Source: Rotaria macrura (Eukaryota; Rotifera; Eurotatoria; Philodinida; Philodinidae). From it: 64,000 nt of DNA. The translations under genes and the position numbers were made by a program. Below, piece by piece: positions 61,672-64,000 of the stretch; position 1 is the stretch's first letter, and the number at the start of each line of letters is the position of its first letter. The stretch is from NCBI GenBank assembly GCA_900239685.1, contig OENT01000133.1, forward strand, positions 62,001 to 126,000, read 5' to 3'. The notes under the pieces are model-generated. The model did no database searches. It was not told the origin of the DNA and saw nothing but the letters and a program-made list of their open reading frames with translations.

Positions 61672-64000
61672 TTAAGGTTTATCTTTGTTAGCAGCTTCTT
61701 TTTTTTCTTTACGTTTTTTAAGAAACGATGGTGTTCGAAATTTCGATTTCTTCTCCTTTTTTGCTTCGTCACCACCACCTTTACTACCACTTGTGCGAGT
61801 TGGAGAAACCTATATTTAAAAAACACATGTCATATAAATTGCAAATAATAATTAAAAATCTATTTTTTGCAATAAAATAAAAGAAGAATTTATCGGTTTT
61901 TTTTCCTTAGCATGCCACCAATAAGAGTACATATGTGCATGATAATGTTATTCAAATGACAAAAAAAAAGAAAAAGAAACTTAATAGGAGCATCCGAATT
62001 AGCAATCACACAGGGTTCGTTTTATTTTTTTCATTTTATTTGCAGAAGAAGTATGTAAAAGCAGCCAAGAAAGAAGTGATATGTATGTGCATATCAATGT
62101 GTACTGACCAAACTCTGAGCGCGTGCCACTGATGATGATGCAGGAGATGAATTCTGTAGATAATAATATAGTTTTTGTTTTTTTAATAAAGTCTCATTTG
62201 ATCGTCATTTTTTCAAATATTTATTCAACAATCAATCGAACACATTTCAACGTACCTCTCGACTTGATGCAGCCGATGATGATGTTGCAGATTTCAATGT
62301 ATCTGATTTAGTTGTAGCCACTTCTATTCAAACAACGAAACAGTCCATAATTATATAAATAATTCATCGATCTATTCAAGTAGCCAAACCACAAAACTCA
62401 TGACAAAATAAAGAACATACTTGCAGCAGCACTAGCACTGCGTGAAACCGTGACTCGGCTGTCACTTTCATCATCATTACCTAAAGCAGAAGAGGAAAAC
62501 GTCGTCATGCATACATGCAATTTCATGCCACATTCTGTTTTTTCTTCTTCTTCTTCTCATTAATTTACGTACTCTGTCCAGATAATGTAGCACTTCGAGG
62601 CAACGCTGCCGCTTTTTCTGGTGATGCAGAATTTTGACCGCCAATGTCATTAGTGGTTCGACCTGGATTTATTGTAAATAGAAATCAATTATGAATATTT
62701 GCATTAATGTTAAGTGAAAAGAAAAAATCACTGATACTAAACATGTCTCTCTCTTTCTCTCTGTGCCTTTCCTTCTCCCATGACATTCTCATATGAATTG
62801 AGAAGCACCTGAAAATAAATAGTCGATTTCAAGCTGTAAATGTTATATGAATAACCTTGAATACTAATGTTAACCTTGAAAATATGTAAAAACGACGGAA
62901 GAAAATACTACGCTTCAGATATAAACACACACATATATATATGTATATGTATGTATAAGAGACAGTAAAAGGATGTAAATGGCGTTTAAATAATGTTGAT
63001 TTTTTTGTGATAAAAGACGAAAAAAAAACATGAGAAATGGCGACTATAGCCTATAGCGAGATTGCGCACTCTGTTCTGGACAAATGTGTATATTAAAAAT
63101 GGCACAAAGTGTAAAATTAAATGTCAAGAAAGAAAAACGAAATCAAATAACGCAAACTAAGATAAAAACTATAATATGAATTGAAAGTCGAGGACACAAA
63201 CGATAGCACAAATAGAAATTCAGAGTATGATAGTGTGAGAATTAAAAATGAAAGAAACAAAATTTTTATATACAGACGAAGATATACTGTTCACATTATT
63301 GATTTAGGAAAGAGAATTTAAAAGGAAACAGAAGAACAAAGCTGTATTAAAGAGAAATATGTTAGATGGGACGACGCACAACAGGTCGACCATAATTTTC
63401 ATCTGTAAGACTACTTAATGGGTTTGTTGTTATAATTGTTGTACGATTTTTATCATTACGTGATGATGGCCTATTCAATGATGTTGTCGTATCAAAAACA
63501 TTACGACGCGATGGTATTGAATTAGCAGCCATCATATCCGAGCCAAAGCTTGATGTTGATGGACTACGTTCGATAAATTTTGATGTTGGTATCAACTGTG
63601 TATTTTGTTGTGAAGAAGGATAAGAATTCGGTCGATTTTGATATTGAACTGTTCGACCTTGTTCATCATAAGTATTTGTTGCACCATTCTGTATATTGTA
63701 ATACGTATGTGGTGAAACTATACGTCGTCGATTATCATTCTCATTGTATTGATTTTCAAATTCTTCATCGATATCATCTTCGTCGTTATCATTCTCAGCC
63801 AGATTTGTTGCACTACCCGTTCTTCTTGTTGATACATTACTATAACGTGATGGTGCTTCACCTAAGGGTTCTTCACTTTCCCGTACGAGTTGTTCAGCTT
63901 CAGCTGCTGGCATTTTATTACTTAAGTATTCAAGATATTCGTCACGATTGGAAAATTTTAACATACGACGAACAGTACGTGGTGAAACATCGGGATGTTC
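61672..64000 (-). CDS. Adducin-like protein, 3' part (continues beyond window)
   Basis: C-terminal part of a membrane-skeleton protein of the adducin family, which caps actin and recruits spectrin. Exons in transcript order: 64000 (window edge) to 63391 or 63362, 62662-62573, 62480-62421, 62323-62256, 61809-61672; phases agree. The last exon ends in a MARCKS-related domain: a Lys-rich stretch with KFRTPSFLKKRKEKKE, the adducin hallmark with its PKC-site Ser. The long exon is acidic and low in complexity, and its ITTNPLSSLTDENY resembles the adducin tail segment NPFTTLTDRELEEY. Read straight through, that exon stops at 63362 (RPVVRRPI). Spliced at the weak donor GTCGAC after 63391, it joins the downstream exons in frame. 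The two 3' ends may therefore be isoforms with and without the MARCKS-like tail. The head domain lies off the window, and the N-terminal 40 residues seen here are not recognised. Confidence 0.65.

Noticed and set aside
62110-62150. Possible extra adducin exon (Ser/Ala-rich, preceded by CTACAG)
   Set aside because: No donor in a matching phase directly follows, and the flanking exons already join in frame without it.
62741-62811. Possible exon after an ATTTTCAG acceptor in the adducin intron
   Set aside because: Only one frame is open and it soon reaches a stop without a good donor.
1-64000. CRISPR arrays, bacterial operons, rRNA genes, telomeric repeat arrays
   Set aside because: None seen. 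Repeats are microsatellites and inverted repeats, and every confident gene has spliceosomal introns.

Overview
The window looks like a piece of a small-intron, AT-rich animal nuclear genome. Spliceosomal GT-AG introns are mostly 50-70 nt, intergenic DNA is very A+T-rich, and the genes are clearly metazoan: Argonaute, Roundabout, an LIV-1-type ZIP transporter, zeta-crystallin, an adducin tail and a selenoprotein-P-type domain. A bdelloid rotifer would fit best (tiny introns, a divergent Argonaute, palindromic and foldback DNA, a secreted thioredoxin-fold protein), but that assignment is inference. I assembled gene models by hand from splice sites and reading-frame continuity; each complete model closes to a multiple of three.

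Layout. 1-8.0 kb: no gene found, one palindromic MITE-like element (6737-7112). 8052-8125: tRNA-Asn(GTT). 9050-13266 (+): a ten-exon Argonaute of 1028 aa with a DEDD slicer tetrad. 16632-19221 (-): a seven-exon ZIP metal transporter. 20186-24428 (-): an eight-exon zeta-crystallin/quinone oxidoreductase. 24.4-28.5 kb: gene-free, with a diverged foldback repeat. 28507-30586 (-): a four-exon RING-H2 + VWA protein of the architecture known from plant WAV3 ligases. 30.6-39.1 kb: gene-poor, with G-tracts, a short assembly gap, a possible solo LTR and a gap-free 941-bp inverted repeat. 39154-39990 (-): a secreted or membrane Cys-rich protein. 40847-42078: a TTAA-flanked piggyBac-like non-autonomous element. 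42447-43302 (+): a secreted DsbA/thioredoxin-fold protein with a Cys-rich tail. 48081-53501 (-): a nine-exon Roundabout receptor (5 Ig + 3 FN3 + TM + PYATT motif). 53.5-59.4 kb: microsatellite-rich DNA upstream of robo. 59372-60257 (+): a selenoprotein-P-like secreted domain whose U-x-x-C site is replaced. 61672-64000 (-): the 3' part of an adducin-like gene, running off the window.

The genes do not form a pathway. They are an ordinary neighbourhood of unrelated single genes. The most unusual items are the inverted repeat at 36-38.7 kb, the catalytic-site variant of the Argonaute, the redox-site loss in the SelP-like protein, and the plant-style RING-VWA protein.
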